This document shows, one piece after another, positions 1 to 8,571 of a DNA stretch of 64,000 bases. Made by a program: the position numbers and the translations under genes. Every line of letters begins with the position of its first letter. Positions within the stretch are counted from its first letter, which is position 1. Origin of the DNA: Afipia sp. Its GTDB lineage: Bacteria; Pseudomonadota; Alphaproteobacteria; Rhizobiales; Xanthobacteraceae. The stretch is taken from assembly GCA_024508675.1 (NCBI GenBank), contig JANINQ010000001.1, forward strand, positions 371,162-435,161, in the 5' to 3' direction. The notes under the pieces were generated by a model. That model made no database searches. It worked only from the letters and a program-made list of their open reading frames with translations, and was not told the origin of the DNA.

Positions 1-116
1 CGACAATTTTCTACAATAAGTTCACCTCGGAGGTGAACCGGCAGGCCCAGCGGCTTGAAGGGTTCGCCGACGAGTTCTCGGCGATCCTGTCGCGCCAGAT
101 CGACGAGCGCGCGTGA
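1..116 (+). CDS. tolQ: TolQ, C-terminal end (5' truncated by window edge)
   Basis: The open frame from base 3 reads IFYNKFTSEVNRQAQRLEGF and continues to ILSRQIDERA before a TGA at 114-116. This is the typical cytoplasmic tail of alphaproteobacterial TolQ, the inner-membrane MotA/ExbB-type subunit that couples proton flow to TolA. The frame is too short for the ORF track. tolR follows 28 bases later, so the operon order tolQ-tolR-tolA-tolB is kept. The membrane segments lie outside the window. Confidence 0.9.
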   Translation, partial: TIFYNKFTSEVNRQAQRLEGFADEFSAILSRQIDERA

Positions 117-144
117 AGTTGGACGGCGGTTTGGGACATTCGTC

Positions 145-597
145 ATGGGCATGAGCTTAGGAGGCGGTTCTGGCGGCGGCGGACGCCGCGGTTATCGCCG
201 CGCCAACGTCATGGCCGAGATCAACGTCACGCCCATGGTGGACGTGATGCTGGTGCTGCTCATCATCTTCATGGTGTCGGCGCCGCTGCTCACGGTCGGC
301 GTGCCGCTCGATCTGCCGCAGACGGCGGCCAAGAGCCTCGATCAGGACAAGGAGCCGCTGACGGTCTCCGTCCAACTCACCGGAAAGGTGTTTCTCAACA
401 ACACCGAAATTCCGATGAACGAACTGGTGCCGAAATTGACGGCCATTACCCAGGCGCGCGGCGGCATGGATGAGCGTATCTTTGTTCGCGGCGACACAAA
501 GGTGGATTACGGTACGGTGATGCGCGTGATGGGCCGCCTGTCCGCCGCAGGATTCAAGCGCGTGGCTCTGGTGACCGAGGTCGAGCAGGGAAACTGA
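145..597 (+). CDS. tolR: TolR, Tol-Pal proton channel subunit
   Basis: The ORF-track frame starts at 55, but the protein proper begins at ATG 145 (MGMSLGGGSGGGGRRGYRR), giving 150 residues, normal for TolR/ExbD. A Gly-rich start is followed by the ExbD/TolR signature INVTPMVDVMLVLLIIF. The membrane helix spans about residues 31-51 and carries the conserved proton-path aspartate (D33). The rest is the periplasmic domain. TolR forms the inner-membrane motor with TolQ and drives TolA. It lies between tolQ and tolA, with one base separating its stop from the tolA start, which indicates one transcript. An ATG two codons in (151) is also possible. Confidence 0.95.
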   Translation: MGMSLGGGSGGGGRRGYRRANVMAEINVTPMVDVMLVLLIIFMVSAPLLTVGVPLDLPQTAAKSLDQDKEPLTVSVQLTGKVFLNNTEIPMNELVPKLTAITQARGGMDERIFVRGDTKVDYGTVMRVMGRLSAAGFKRVALVTEVEQGN

Positions 598-598
598 C

Positions 599-1537
599 GT
601 GAAAATCGACAAGACCCTCGCAGCGTCTGTCGCATTGCATGCCCTGGTGATCGGCTGGGGCCTGGTGTCGTTCTCGACCAAGGCCTTTGAATCGATGCCG
701 GAGGATTCCGTTCCAGTCGACATCGTGTCCGCGGATCAGTTCGCCAAGGCCATGGCCGGCATGAAAACCGGCAAGAAGGAAAATCCGAAACCGATGGTGG
801 AGAAGGTGGCCGAGCCGAAGCCGCCTGTTGATGACGCCGTCGGCAAGATCGACGACAAGAAGCCGCCGGTGGTGACGGAGGCTGCTCCGCCGCCGACGCC
901 GAAACCCGAGCCGAAGCCTGTCGAAAAGAAGCCCGATCCGCCGAAGCCGGTGGTCGAGAACAAGCCGAAGGAAGAGCAGAAGCAGGCTGAAAAGAAGCCT
1001 GACAATGCGAAGGTCGATCCCATCGCCGAAGCGCTGAAGAAGGAAGAGGCCAAGAAGCCGCCGAAGCCGCAACAGGTGAAAGCGACGCCGCCTCCGCCGG
1101 ACAAGCACAAGGCCGAGCGCGTGTTCGACCAGTCGAAGATCGCGGCATTGCTCGACAAGCGCGATCCCTCGCGCGAATCCATTACGGGCGCGGCGCTGAA
1201 TTCGCAGGCGGCGCTGGGCACGGCGCGCGGCAAGGCCGCCGACAACTCTGCGACCTGGGGCGCGATGTTCCGCCAGCAGGTGGAGCGCTGCTGGAAGAAG
1301 CCTTATGGCGGTGTCGAAGCGCAGAAAGTCGAAGCGGTTTTCACAATCAAACTGAAGCGCGACGGAACGCTGGAAGCCAATCCGGTGCCGATTTCCAGTG
1401 CTTCAACCGGCTATTTCCGCGTCTATCAGGATAGCGCGCTACGCGCGATTATCGAGTGCCAGCCGTATAATCTGCCCGCGGCTTATTTCGACGAATGGAA
1501 ATTCTTCGAACCGGCATTTACCGAGAAATTTTCGTGA
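599..1537 (+). CDS. tolA: TolA, periplasm-spanning Tol-Pal protein
   Basis: 312 residues from a GTG start one base after the tolR stop. A single N-terminal membrane helix (about residues 8-27, ALHALVIGWGLVSF) contains the His that is typical of TonB/TolA anchors. It is followed by a long Lys/Pro/Glu-rich segment (about 45-185) rather than the Ala-rich helix of enterics. The C-terminal domain (about 205-312) includes WKKPYGGVEAQKVEAVF and ECQPYNLPAAYFDEWK and should contact TolB/Pal. It links the TolQR motor to the outer membrane for cell-envelope constriction. The low-complexity central region produces long shadow ORFs on the opposite strand. Confidence 0.95.
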   Translation: MKIDKTLAASVALHALVIGWGLVSFSTKAFESMPEDSVPVDIVSADQFAKAMAGMKTGKKENPKPMVEKVAEPKPPVDDAVGKIDDKKPPVVTEAAPPPTPKPEPKPVEKKPDPPKPVVENKPKEEQKQAEKKPDNAKVDPIAEALKKEEAKKPPKPQQVKATPPPPDKHKAERVFDQSKIAALLDKRDPSRESITGAALNSQAALGTARGKAADNSATWGAMFRQQVERCWKKPYGGVEAQKVEAVFTIKLKRDGTLEANPVPISSASTGYFRVYQDSALRAIIECQPYNLPAAYFDEWKFFEPAFTEKFS

Positions 1538-1538
1538 C

Positions 1539-1585
1539 GGCATGATCCCGAAAAGTGGAAACCGGTTTTCGGGTCAGATCATGCC
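1539..1585. repeat. Palindromic intergenic repeat (GGCATGATC family), copy 1
   Basis: GGCATGATC at 1539-1547 pairs with GATCATGCC at 1577-1585, and inside it CCCGAAAA (1547-1554) pairs with TTTTCGGG (1566-1573) around GTGGAAACCGG. A second copy lies at 57778-57822 with the same core. It sits between tolA and tolB. This type of palindrome is frequent between genes in the Bradyrhizobium/Rhodopseudomonas/Nitrobacter group. Confidence 0.85.
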
Positions 1586-1680
1586 GAGACATATAACGAG
1601 CGGCACCGCCGGAATGAGATTTGAATAGGATGCAGGATTTGAACAACGAAGGTCCGGACGAGTTGAACACCAAGTCAACA

Positions 1681-3021
1681 ATGACGATCTCGGCGCCCGC
1701 CTTGAAACTCACCCGTCGGCATATGATGACCGGAGCCGCATCGGCAGGGCTGCTGCTTGCGACGCCGATGGGCCGTGCGCTGGCGCAGGCCCGCGTCACG
1801 GTCACCGAAGGCAATTTCCAGCCGATCCCGATCGCGATCCCGAACTTCGTTCCGGGCGGGCAAAGCGATGGCGACGTGTCGGCCGGCATCGCGCAAGTCA
1901 TCACCAACAATCTGCGCCGCAGCGGACTGTTCGCGCCGATCGATCAGGCGGCGTTCATCGAGCGCATTTCCAATATCGACGTGCCACCGCAATTCGCGAA
2001 CTGGCGTCAGATCAACGCGCAGGCGCTGGTGACCGGCCGCGCCACGCGGCAGGGCGATGGCCGCCTCAAGGCGGAGTTTCGGTTGTGGGACGTGCCGCAG
2101 GCGCAGCAGCTCACCGGCCAGCAGTATTTCACCTCGCCGGAATCCTGGCGGCGTATCGCGCACATCATTTCAGACCAGATCTATGAGCGCCTCACCGGCG
2201 AGAAGGGCTACTTCGACAGTCGCGTGGTGTTCGTCGACGAGACCGGTCCGAAGGACCGCCGCGTCAAGCGTCTGGCGATGATGGATCAGGATGGCGCCAA
2301 TGTGCGCTATCTGACGCGCGGCGCCGATCTCGTCATCACGCCGCGCTTCTCGCCGTCCACGCAGGAAATCACCTACATGGAATACGGCCAGGGTGATCCG
2401 CGCGTCTATCTGTTCAACGTCGAAACCGGCCAGCGCGAGATCGTCGGCAACTTCCCCGGCATGTCGTTCTCGCCGCGCTTCTCGCCGGATGGGCAGCGCA
2501 TCATCATGAGCCTGCAGCAGGGTGGCAACTCCAACCTGTTCGTGATGGACCTGCGCTCGAAGTCGACCACGCGCCTGACCGATACGCCGGCCATCGATAC
2601 GTCGCCATCCTACGCGCCGGATGGCGGTCGCATCTGTTTCGAGTCCGATCGCGGCGGCAAGCCGCAAATCTACGTCATGGGCGCGAATGGCGGCGCGGCG
2701 CAGCGCATCTCGTTCGGCGAAGGCAGCTATTCGACGCCGGTGTGGTCGCCGCGCGGCGATTACATCGCCTTTACGAAACAGGGCGGCGGGCAATTCGCCA
2801 TCGGCATCATGAAGCCCGATGGTTCCGGCGAACGCATTCTTACCTCGGGCTATCACAACGAAGGACCAACGTTTGCTCCGAATGGCCGCGTCGTGATGTT
2901 CTTCCGTGAAGCCGGCGGCGGGCCGTCGCTGTTCACGGTAGATATTTCCGGTCGCAACGAGCAGAAGGTGCCGACGCCGGGCTTTGCATCCGATCCGGCC
3001 TGGTCGCCGCTGCTATCGTAA
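1681..3021 (+). CDS. tolB: TolB, periplasmic beta-propeller of Tol-Pal
   Basis: The ORF is open from TTG 1621. ATG 1681 is chosen because it gives a compact signal peptide ([17 protein letters not shown] ending in ALA-QA) and a 446-residue protein close to the family length. ATG 1630 is the alternative. The paired Arg before the hydrophobic stretch makes Tat export possible. The N-terminal domain begins [15 protein letters not shown]-like (here [18 protein letters not shown]). The C-terminal six-bladed propeller shows repeats such as [32 protein letters not shown] and [13 protein letters not shown]. TolB docks with Pal and the TolA C-terminus. Palindromic repeat copy 1 lies just upstream. No strong ribosome-binding site marks any of the starts. 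Confidence 0.93.
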   Translation: MTISAPALKLTRRHMMTGAASAGLLLATPMGRALAQARVTVTEGNFQPIPIAIPNFVPGGQSDGDVSAGIAQVITNNLRRSGLFAPIDQAAFIERISNIDVPPQFANWRQINAQALVTGRATRQGDGRLKAEFRLWDVPQAQQLTGQQYFTSPESWRRIAHIISDQIYERLTGEKGYFDSRVVFVDETGPKDRRVKRLAMMDQDGANVRYLTRGADLVITPRFSPSTQEITYMEYGQGDPRVYLFNVETGQREIVGNFPGMSFSPRFSPDGQRIIMSLQQGGNSNLFVMDLRSKSTTRLTDTPAIDTSPSYAPDGGRICFESDRGGKPQIYVMGANGGAAQRISFGEGSYSTPVWSPRGDYIAFTKQGGGQFAIGIMKPDGSGERILTSGYHNEGPTFAPNGRVVMFFREAGGGPSLFTVDISGRNEQKVPTPGFASDPAWSPLLS

Positions 3022-3045
3022 ACGAAGCGTTAAGAGCGCGCCCCG

Positions 3046-3068
3046 GATTGCCGCGCATTGCGGCAATC
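3046..3068 (+). terminator. Hairpin after tolB
   Basis: Perfect 9-bp stem GATTGCCGC / GCGGCAATC with loop GCATT, 24 bases after the tolB stop, followed by a weak T run (ATTTCC). It may end or attenuate the tol transcript before the GGDEF-EAL gene. Confidence 0.45.
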
Positions 3069-3206
3069 ATTTCCTAATTCGATGACTTTGCAGGCAGATT
3101 TCAGTCTTCGCCGAGCGCGGCAACACATCGGTAACGATGTTCGCTCAGAAAGACTTCATCTGCGGTGGGTAAAGGTGTGCTGATCCAAAGGACGCGCGCA
3201 CCGCTG

Positions 3207-5522
3207 ATGCAACTGATCAAACCGCGACCAATCGACCGTGAGGAACTGCCGCCGCGAATCTACGCGGCGCTGGTCGATTCGATGTGCCAGAATTCCTGGC
3301 CGATGCTGTTCGGGGCGATCTGTGCTGCCGCAGCGGCTTTGATGACGGCGCTGAAGACCGGCTATGCTCCGATCTGGCCATGTGCTTTGCTGATTATGGT
3401 GATCGGCATCGCGCGCGCGATCCAGATGCGCAAATACGAAACGCGCACCACGGTTCTCACCCCCGAACAGGCCGCCGATTTTGAGCCGCGCTACATGGTT
3501 GGCGCGATGCTCTATGCCGGCGTGCTCGGGCTCTGGTGCGCGGTGGTGCTGCTCGGCACCGACGATCCGATCGCCCACATGCTCTGCACGACGGTGACCA
3601 TCGCCTATACCGGCGGCGGCGCTGCGCGCAATTACGGCCGCCCGCGTATCGTCCAGCTTCATATCCTGCTGTCGTGCGGGCCGATGTCCGTTGCGCTGGC
3701 GATCCATGGCGACCTTTACCACATCGGGCTGGCCGGCCTGCTGGTGCTGTTCTTTCTCGGGCTGAAGGACATCAACCTGAGCCTGCACTCGATCTTCGTG
3801 AAGGCACTGGAAGCGAGCGAGCGCGAAGCTGCGCTGGCCGCGCAGTTCGACACCGCGCTGAACAACATGCCGCACGGCCTTTGCATGTTCGATGCAAGCG
3901 GTTGCCTTGCGGTGATGAATTATCGCTTCCATCACATGATGGGGCTGAAGGCGGATCTGATCGGCTCCGGCTCATCCGCTGCCGAGGTGGTCGCTGCCTG
4001 TCTCAAAGCCGGAACGCTGACATCGGCCAGCGCCGACATCATCATTTCCCAGGCCGGGAAGGGGCAGAAGGCCGAGATCGTCACGGTATACTCGGCAGAT
4101 TCCGAAGAGCGCGCTCTGGCATGGACCTTCCAGCCGATGGCGGATGGCGGCACGGTTGTGCTGGTCGAAGATATTACTGCGCGCCGCAACGCCGAAGCCA
4201 AGATCGGGCACATGGCGCGGTTCGACGAACTCACGGGCCTGCCTAACCGGGTGCACTTCCGCGACGAGATCGAGGAGATGCTGGCATCGGGCAATGCACC
4301 GCTGTCGGCGCTGCTTTTCGTCGATCTCGATCAGTTCAAGCAGGTCAACGACACGCTCGGCCATCCGAGCGGCGACAAGCTGTTGTGCGCTGTGACCGCG
4401 AGGTTGCGCCGTTTGCTGCGGCCGGAAGATTTTGTTGCACGCTTCGGCGGCGACGAGTTCGTCGTATTCCAGCGCGGAATTCATTCCGCGGAGGATGCGG
4501 CGTCGCTGGCCCGTCGAATTGTTGATCGCCTCAGCGAGCGATACGAGATCGACCATCACCTGGTCGAGATCGGCGCCAGCATCGGCATTGCGATGACATC
4601 GCCCGAAGCCAGCGTCGACGTGTTGTTGAAGAACGCCGACATGGCGCTCTACCGCGCCAAGGCCGATGGCCGTGGCACCTTCTGCTTCTTCCGCGAGGAA
4701 ATGGCGCATACCGTCGAGGCGCGGCGCGTGCTCGAACTGGATTTGCGTCACGCCCTCGCGCACGAGGAATTCGAGCTCTACTATCAGCCGCTGGTGAACC
4801 TGAAGTCCGGCCGCATCTCGACCTGCGAAGCGCTGCTGCGCTGGAATCATCCAACGCGCGGCGCCGTATCTCCTGCGGACATCATCCCCGTTGTTGAGGA
4901 TATGGGTCTTGTGGTCGATCTCGGCCGCTGGATTCTGCGCAAGGCCTGCATGGAATGCATGAAGTGGCCAGATCCGGTCAGTGTCGCGGTCAATTTCTCG
5001 TCTCAGCAATTCCATCAGCGCGACGTCATGACGGAAGTCCGCTATGCGCTCGAAGTCTCGGGCCTGCCGCCGCATCGTCTGGAGATCGAAATCACTGAAT
5101 CGTCGCTGCTGCGGAACACGCAGTGGACTCTCGATGTGCTGTCGCAACTGCGTGAGCTTGGTGTGCGCATTTCGCTCGACGACTTCGGCACCGGATATTC
5201 AAGCCTCAGCTATCTGCATAATTTCCCGTTGCAGAAGGTGAAGATCGATCGCTCGTTCCTCGAGGACATCGGCAGCCACCGGCCGCTGACGCTCCTGCGC
5301 GGCGTTGCCCGCCTCAGCGCCGACCTTGGCATGTCCGTGGTGGTCGAAGGCATCGAGACCAACGAGCAGCTCGAGCTCATCAGTGCAGAAGGCACTGTCA
5401 CTGAAGCGCAGGGCTTCCTGTTCAGCCGCCCGGTTCCGGCACCGCGCGTGCGCGAACTGCTGAAAGCCTCGCACGGTTCGTCGTCCAAGGACGTTATCCC
5501 GATCCGTCAGACCTTGCGCTGA
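3207..5522 (+). CDS. Membrane-bound GGDEF-EAL cyclic-di-GMP enzyme
   Basis: ATG 3207 is preferred over GTG 3165 (both in frame; neither has a good ribosome-binding site), giving 771 residues. The N-terminus has about five membrane helices (about residues 28-190). A PAS-like region follows (FDTALNNMPHGLCMFDASG), then a GGDEF domain with an intact RFGGDEFVVF active site (about 412-420) and an upstream RPED that fits the inhibitory I-site. The C-terminal EAL domain has intact CEALLRWNHP (EAL at 541-543), EIEITESSLL, DDFGTGYSSLSYL and KIDRSFL. Both synthesis and hydrolysis of c-di-GMP are therefore possible; which dominates cannot be told from sequence. It lies between tolB and pal, next to the FeeM-like gene. 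Confidence 0.93.
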   Translation: MQLIKPRPIDREELPPRIYAALVDSMCQNSWPMLFGAICAAAAALMTALKTGYAPIWPCALLIMVIGIARAIQMRKYETRTTVLTPEQAADFEPRYMVGAMLYAGVLGLWCAVVLLGTDDPIAHMLCTTVTIAYTGGGAARNYGRPRIVQLHILLSCGPMSVALAIHGDLYHIGLAGLLVLFFLGLKDINLSLHSIFVKALEASEREAALAAQFDTALNNMPHGLCMFDASGCLAVMNYRFHHMMGLKADLIGSGSSAAEVVAACLKAGTLTSASADIIISQAGKGQKAEIVTVYSADSEERALAWTFQPMADGGTVVLVEDITARRNAEAKIGHMARFDELTGLPNRVHFRDEIEEMLASGNAPLSALLFVDLDQFKQVNDTLGHPSGDKLLCAVTARLRRLLRPEDFVARFGGDEFVVFQRGIHSAEDAASLARRIVDRLSERYEIDHHLVEIGASIGIAMTSPEASVDVLLKNADMALYRAKADGRGTFCFFREEMAHTVEARRVLELDLRHALAHEEFELYYQPLVNLKSGRISTCEALLRWNHPTRGAVSPADIIPVVEDMGLVVDLGRWILRKACMECMKWPDPVSVAVNFSSQQFHQRDVMTEVRYALEVSGLPPHRLEIEITESSLLRNTQWTLDVLSQLRELGVRISLDDFGTGYSSLSYLHNFPLQKVKIDRSFLEDIGSHRPLTLLRGVARLSADLGMSVVVEGIETNEQLELISAEGTVTEAQGFLFSRPVPAPRVRELLKASHGSSSKDVIPIRQTLR

Positions 5523-5600
5523 TTGGCAGTCGCTTCTCTCCAAAGCCGCGATACAGAAAAGAAGACACTGTGATGCAGACAAATGTGCGTTCGTTGCTGC

Positions 5601-5616
5601 GAGTTAAGGTTAACTC
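5601..5616. promoter_or_regulatory. Perfect palindrome upstream of the FeeM-like gene
   Basis: GAGTTAA-GG-TTAACTC has perfect 7-bp arms about 90 bases before the next start codon and 22 bases before the CtrA-type box. It looks like an operator half-pair; the binding protein is unknown. Confidence 0.4.
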
Positions 5617-5637
5617 AGGCAATGCTTTGCGATTTTG

Positions 5638-5653
5638 TTAAGAAGGTATTAAC
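5638..5653 (+). promoter_or_regulatory. CtrA-type binding box (TTAA-N7-TTAAC)
   Basis: TTAA GAAGGTA TTAAC matches the alphaproteobacterial CtrA consensus TTAA-N7-TTAA(C) exactly. It lies 50 bases upstream of the FeeM-like gene start, a distance suited to promoter control. This suggests cell-cycle-linked expression of that gene. It is inferred from the motif only. Confidence 0.6.
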
Positions 5654-5703
5654 CTCTGTTCATGTGATGCGGTACTGTCGTATCGCCTGTCGGAGCATCG
5701 ATA

Positions 5704-6453
5704 ATGGTCTCTGCTGTCCGATCGACCGGCCGTGCGTCGGAGCGGCTCAGCTATCCGCTGGAATCCGTTGACTACAAACTCGCTGAAACGAAGACCGACA
5801 AGGAACAGCTCTATCGGCTGCGCTATCGTGCCTATCTGCGCGAAGGGACCATCGATCCCAACGCCGAGCAGATGATTTACGACGAGTATGACGAGCTTCC
5901 GAATTCCTGGAATTTCGGTGTCTATCTTGACGGCGTGCTGATGAGCTCTCTGCGCATCACGGTATCGTCGCCGGAGATGCCGGCATGCCCGTCGCTGGGC
6001 GTGTTTGCCGATCTTCTCGATCCTGAAATCGCCAAGGGACGTATCCTGGTCGATCCGACCCGGTTCGTTGCTGATCCGGATCGCGAGGCGCGCGCGCCCG
6101 AACTGCCGTACGTCACTCTGCGTCTGGCCTATATGGCATGCGAGTATTTCGCTGCGGATATTGGGCTTGCCAGCGTTCGCGCCGAACATCAGGCCTTCTA
6201 TCGCCGTGTGTTTCTGCACAAGTCCATCAGCGAGCCGCGGCACTATCCCAGCCTGACCAAGCCGATCTGCCTGATGGCGGTTGACTATCCGGCGATGCGT
6301 GAGCGGGTCTATGAGCGCTATCCTTACTTCCGCTCCAGCTTCTTCGAACGGCGCAAGCTGTTCGAGCGCGGCCAGCGGGCGGTGGAAGCAGCCCCGGTTG
6401 TGACCTTGCCGCAGTTTCCGTTCGCGCAGGCGACCATCGCGCCGCGGTCCTGA
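5704..6453 (+). CDS. FeeM-like N-acyl amino acid synthase / AHL-synthase-fold protein
   Basis: 249 residues, ATG 5704. The fold pattern is that of the FeeM/autoinducer-synthase branch of GNAT proteins: YRLRYRAYLREGTI near residue 35, DEYDELPNSWNFGVYLDG, the beta-strand stretch LMSSLRITVSSP, then KGRILVDPTRFVADP and LPYVTLRLAYMACEYF. Known members transfer fatty acyl groups from acyl carrier protein to an amino acid, giving long-chain N-acyl amino acids; the substrate here is unknown. There is no signal peptide, so it is cytosolic. No LuxR-type regulator is adjacent; instead a GGDEF-EAL gene precedes it and a perfect CtrA-type box lies upstream. A strong terminator follows, so it is probably transcribed alone. 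Confidence 0.75.
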   Translation: MVSAVRSTGRASERLSYPLESVDYKLAETKTDKEQLYRLRYRAYLREGTIDPNAEQMIYDEYDELPNSWNFGVYLDGVLMSSLRITVSSPEMPACPSLGVFADLLDPEIAKGRILVDPTRFVADPDREARAPELPYVTLRLAYMACEYFAADIGLASVRAEHQAFYRRVFLHKSISEPRHYPSLTKPICLMAVDYPAMRERVYERYPYFRSSFFERRKLFERGQRAVEAAPVVTLPQFPFAQATIAPRS

Positions 6454-6493
6454 GCCGGTCTCGCCGCGAAATCGCGAATTTCCCCGAAAATGA

Positions 6494-6524
6494 AGGGCTT
6501 CTGCCATGCGCAGGAGCCCTTTTT
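6494..6524 (+). terminator. Rho-independent terminator after the FeeM-like gene
   Basis: Stem AGGGCTTCTGC / GCAGGAGCCCT (one G-T pair) with a short CATGC loop, followed directly by TTTTT. It separates the FeeM-like gene from pal. Confidence 0.85.
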
Positions 6525-6705
6525 GCTTGGCGCATTCACCGTCGCGCCATATTCATACGGCATTAACCATCGGCAACGGTTTTGCCGGATGTGTGGCATT
6601 TGAGCGTGTCCGGCAACGCCTCATCAAGGTTGACGAAATGTTCGCTTAACCAAGCCGCTGTAGACCGGATCAGTCATTGAATAACCAGAGCGTGGAGGCT
6701 CCGGA

Positions 6706-7212
6706 ATGGAACATCAGATGCGTATCCTCCAGGGATTCGGGCACGGATTGAAGCTGGCCGCGGTTTTGGCTGTAGCGCTGTCGATGGGCGCTTGCGCCAA
6801 CAAGAACGGCACTGGTGCTGATGGCGCCATGGCGAGCGCGGCAGTGCCCGGCAGCCAGCAGGATTTCGTCGTGAATGTTGGCGACCGCGTGTTCTTCGAG
6901 AGCGACCAGACCGAACTGTCGCAGCAGGCGATTGCCACCCTCGACAAGCAGGCACAGTGGCTGCAGCAGTATAACCGCTACTCGTTCACCATCGAAGGTC
7001 ACGCCGACGAGCGCGGCACCCGCGAATACAACATCGCGCTCGGCGCCAAGCGTGCCCAGTCGGTGCGCAGCTTCCTCGCCTCGCGCGGTATCGACCCGAG
7101 CCGCATGCGGACTATCTCCTACGGCAAGGAGCGCCCCGTCGCGGTGTGTAACGACATCTCGTGCTGGTCGCAGAACCGCCGCGCGGTCACCGTGCTGAAC
7201 GCCAGTTCGTAA
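6706..7212 (+). CDS. pal: Pal, peptidoglycan-associated lipoprotein
   Basis: 168 residues. ATG 6706 has a good ribosome-binding site (GGAGG eight bases upstream). The signal peptide ends in a lipobox (LSMGAC), so the Cys should be lipidated and the protein anchored in the outer membrane. The C-terminal OmpA-like domain contains FTIEGHADERGTREYNIALG and AKRAQSVRSFL, the peptidoglycan-binding core. Pal is the outer-membrane partner of TolB. Two TTAACC-type half sites lie upstream (TTAACCAT at 6563-6570, TTAACCA near 6646), a possible hint of CtrA control. Flanked by terminators, it seems to be its own unit. Confidence 0.96.
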   Translation: MEHQMRILQGFGHGLKLAAVLAVALSMGACANKNGTGADGAMASAAVPGSQQDFVVNVGDRVFFESDQTELSQQAIATLDKQAQWLQQYNRYSFTIEGHADERGTREYNIALGAKRAQSVRSFLASRGIDPSRMRTISYGKERPVAVCNDISCWSQNRRAVTVLNASS

Positions 7213-7237
7213 AGGCGTTGTCGATAGCTTCTAAAAG

Positions 7238-7264
7238 CGGCGCCTGCGGGCGCCGTTTTGTTTT
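7238..7264 (+). terminator. Rho-independent terminator after pal
   Basis: Perfect stem CGGCGCC / GGCGCCG with loop TGCG followed by TTTTGTTTT, 25 bases after the pal stop. Confidence 0.85.
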
Positions 7265-7402
7265 GGAGCGGGTGGAGATATGATCTCGAAAGAGAGTGCG
7301 CTGAGGCGTCGCGCCGCTGTTCCAAGCCATATTTTTGGCGTACTGAAACGGTCAATCTTGGTCGCTTTCAATAGCGATGCCCTTACTGTTTTCCGGGTCA
7401 AA

Positions 7403-8404
7403 ATGTCATCCAGATTTCAAATGCTCGCCTGTGCGGTCCTCGTGTCCGCGCCATTTTGGCTGTCCGCCGGCGCGTCAGCGCAGCAGGATATCGATCCTGA
7501 ACTGCGTATCGAGCGGCTGGAAAACCAGCTCCGCACCCTGACGGGACAGAACGAGGAATTGCAGTACCGCAATCGCCAGCTTGAAGAGCAGTTGCGGGCG
7601 CTTCAAGGCGCGCAGCCGCAGCCCAATCAGGCAGGAGCCCCGCGTCCTGCCGCACCCAATGTCGTGGCTGCACCGCAGCCTCAGTCCAATCCGGGCTATC
7701 AGCAGCCGCTGCCGCCGGCGGGTGCCGGTCAGGCTCCGCCGGTCATCGCTGCGCCTGTCGGCAGCAGCGGCCGCCGCGGCGATGCCTTCGATCCGAGCCA
7801 GAACCCGAATGCGCCGGGCGTGCCGCGTGCGCTCGGCGGCGGCCAGGCGCCTCTGTCCGGCAATCAGGTCGGCGCGCCGGGTGGACGCGATGCGGGAGAG
7901 CCGCTCAATCTGTCGAATGTCGGTGGGCCGCGCGATCCATATGGCACCGGTGCGCCGGCGCAGCGTCCGGTTCAGCAGGCGCCGAACACCACGGCTTCGC
8001 TCACCACGTTGCCGCCGTCCGCGACGCCGCGTGACGAATTCGATCTCGGCATCGGCTACATCCAGCGCAAGGATTATGCGCTGGCTGAAGAGACCATGCG
8101 CAACTTCGCGCAGAAATATCCGACCGATGCGCTGCTGCCGGATTCGCAATACTGGCTCGGCGAGAGCCTGTATCAGCGTCAGAAGTACCGCGATGCGGCC
8201 GAAGTTTTTCTCGGCGTGACCACCAAGTACGACACCGCGGTGAAAGCACCGGACTCGCTGCTGCGCCTTGGCCAGTCGCTGGCCGCGCTCAAGGAGAAGG
8301 AAGCTGCCTGTGCGGCGTTCGGCGAGATCAACCGGAAATATCCGAAGGCGTCGAATGGCGTGAAACAGGGCGTGGCGCGCGAGCAGAAGCGCGTCGGCTG
8401 CTAG
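7403..8404 (+). CDS. cpoB: CpoB/YbgF, Tol-Pal associated TPR protein
   Basis: The ORF is open from 7280, but ATG 7403 gives a clean Sec signal peptide (MSSRFQMLACAVLVSAPFW...AGASA-QQ) and a 333-residue protein. A short coiled coil (about 30-70, IERLENQLRTLTGQNEELQYRNRQLEEQLRAL) is followed by a long Pro/Gly/Gln linker (about 70-205). The C-terminal TPR domain (about 210-330) includes FDLGIGYIQRKDYALAEETM, DSQYWLGESLYQRQKYRDAA and LLRLGQSLAALKEKEAACAAF. In other bacteria CpoB links Tol activity to peptidoglycan synthesis at division. The linker is longer than in enteric homologues. It ends the tol-pal block. Confidence 0.92.
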   Translation: MSSRFQMLACAVLVSAPFWLSAGASAQQDIDPELRIERLENQLRTLTGQNEELQYRNRQLEEQLRALQGAQPQPNQAGAPRPAAPNVVAAPQPQSNPGYQQPLPPAGAGQAPPVIAAPVGSSGRRGDAFDPSQNPNAPGVPRALGGGQAPLSGNQVGAPGGRDAGEPLNLSNVGGPRDPYGTGAPAQRPVQQAPNTTASLTTLPPSATPRDEFDLGIGYIQRKDYALAEETMRNFAQKYPTDALLPDSQYWLGESLYQRQKYRDAAEVFLGVTTKYDTAVKAPDSLLRLGQSLAALKEKEAACAAFGEINRKYPKASNGVKQGVAREQKRVGC

Positions 8405-8412
8405 TATCATCC

Positions 8413-8525
8413 GTCATTGCGAGGAGCGCTTGCGACGAAGCAATCCATTCTCCTCAAAGGTGGATTGCTTCGCGGAGCCTGTCATCGGGCGTCGCATTTG
8501 CGCCGGCCCGTTGGCTCGCAATGAC
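8413..8525. repeat. Intergenic inverted repeat (GTCATTGCGAG family)
   Basis: The ends GTCATTGCGAG (8413-8423) and CTCGCAATGAC (8515-8525) are perfect inverted copies. Nested inside, GAAGCAATCCA pairs with TGGATTGCTTC. It fills most of the gap between cpoB and tilS. One copy was seen in the window. This is a non-coding palindromic element type common in Bradyrhizobium-like genomes. Confidence 0.8.
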
Positions 8526-8571
8526 AGCGTAGAACGTCTATCCTGATGCCCGCAGTTCTTTCCCCATCGGG

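Noticed and set aside
6563-6570. TTAACCAT before pal as a full CtrA site
   Set aside because: Only a half site with no partner at the right spacing; mentioned in the pal entry but not annotated.
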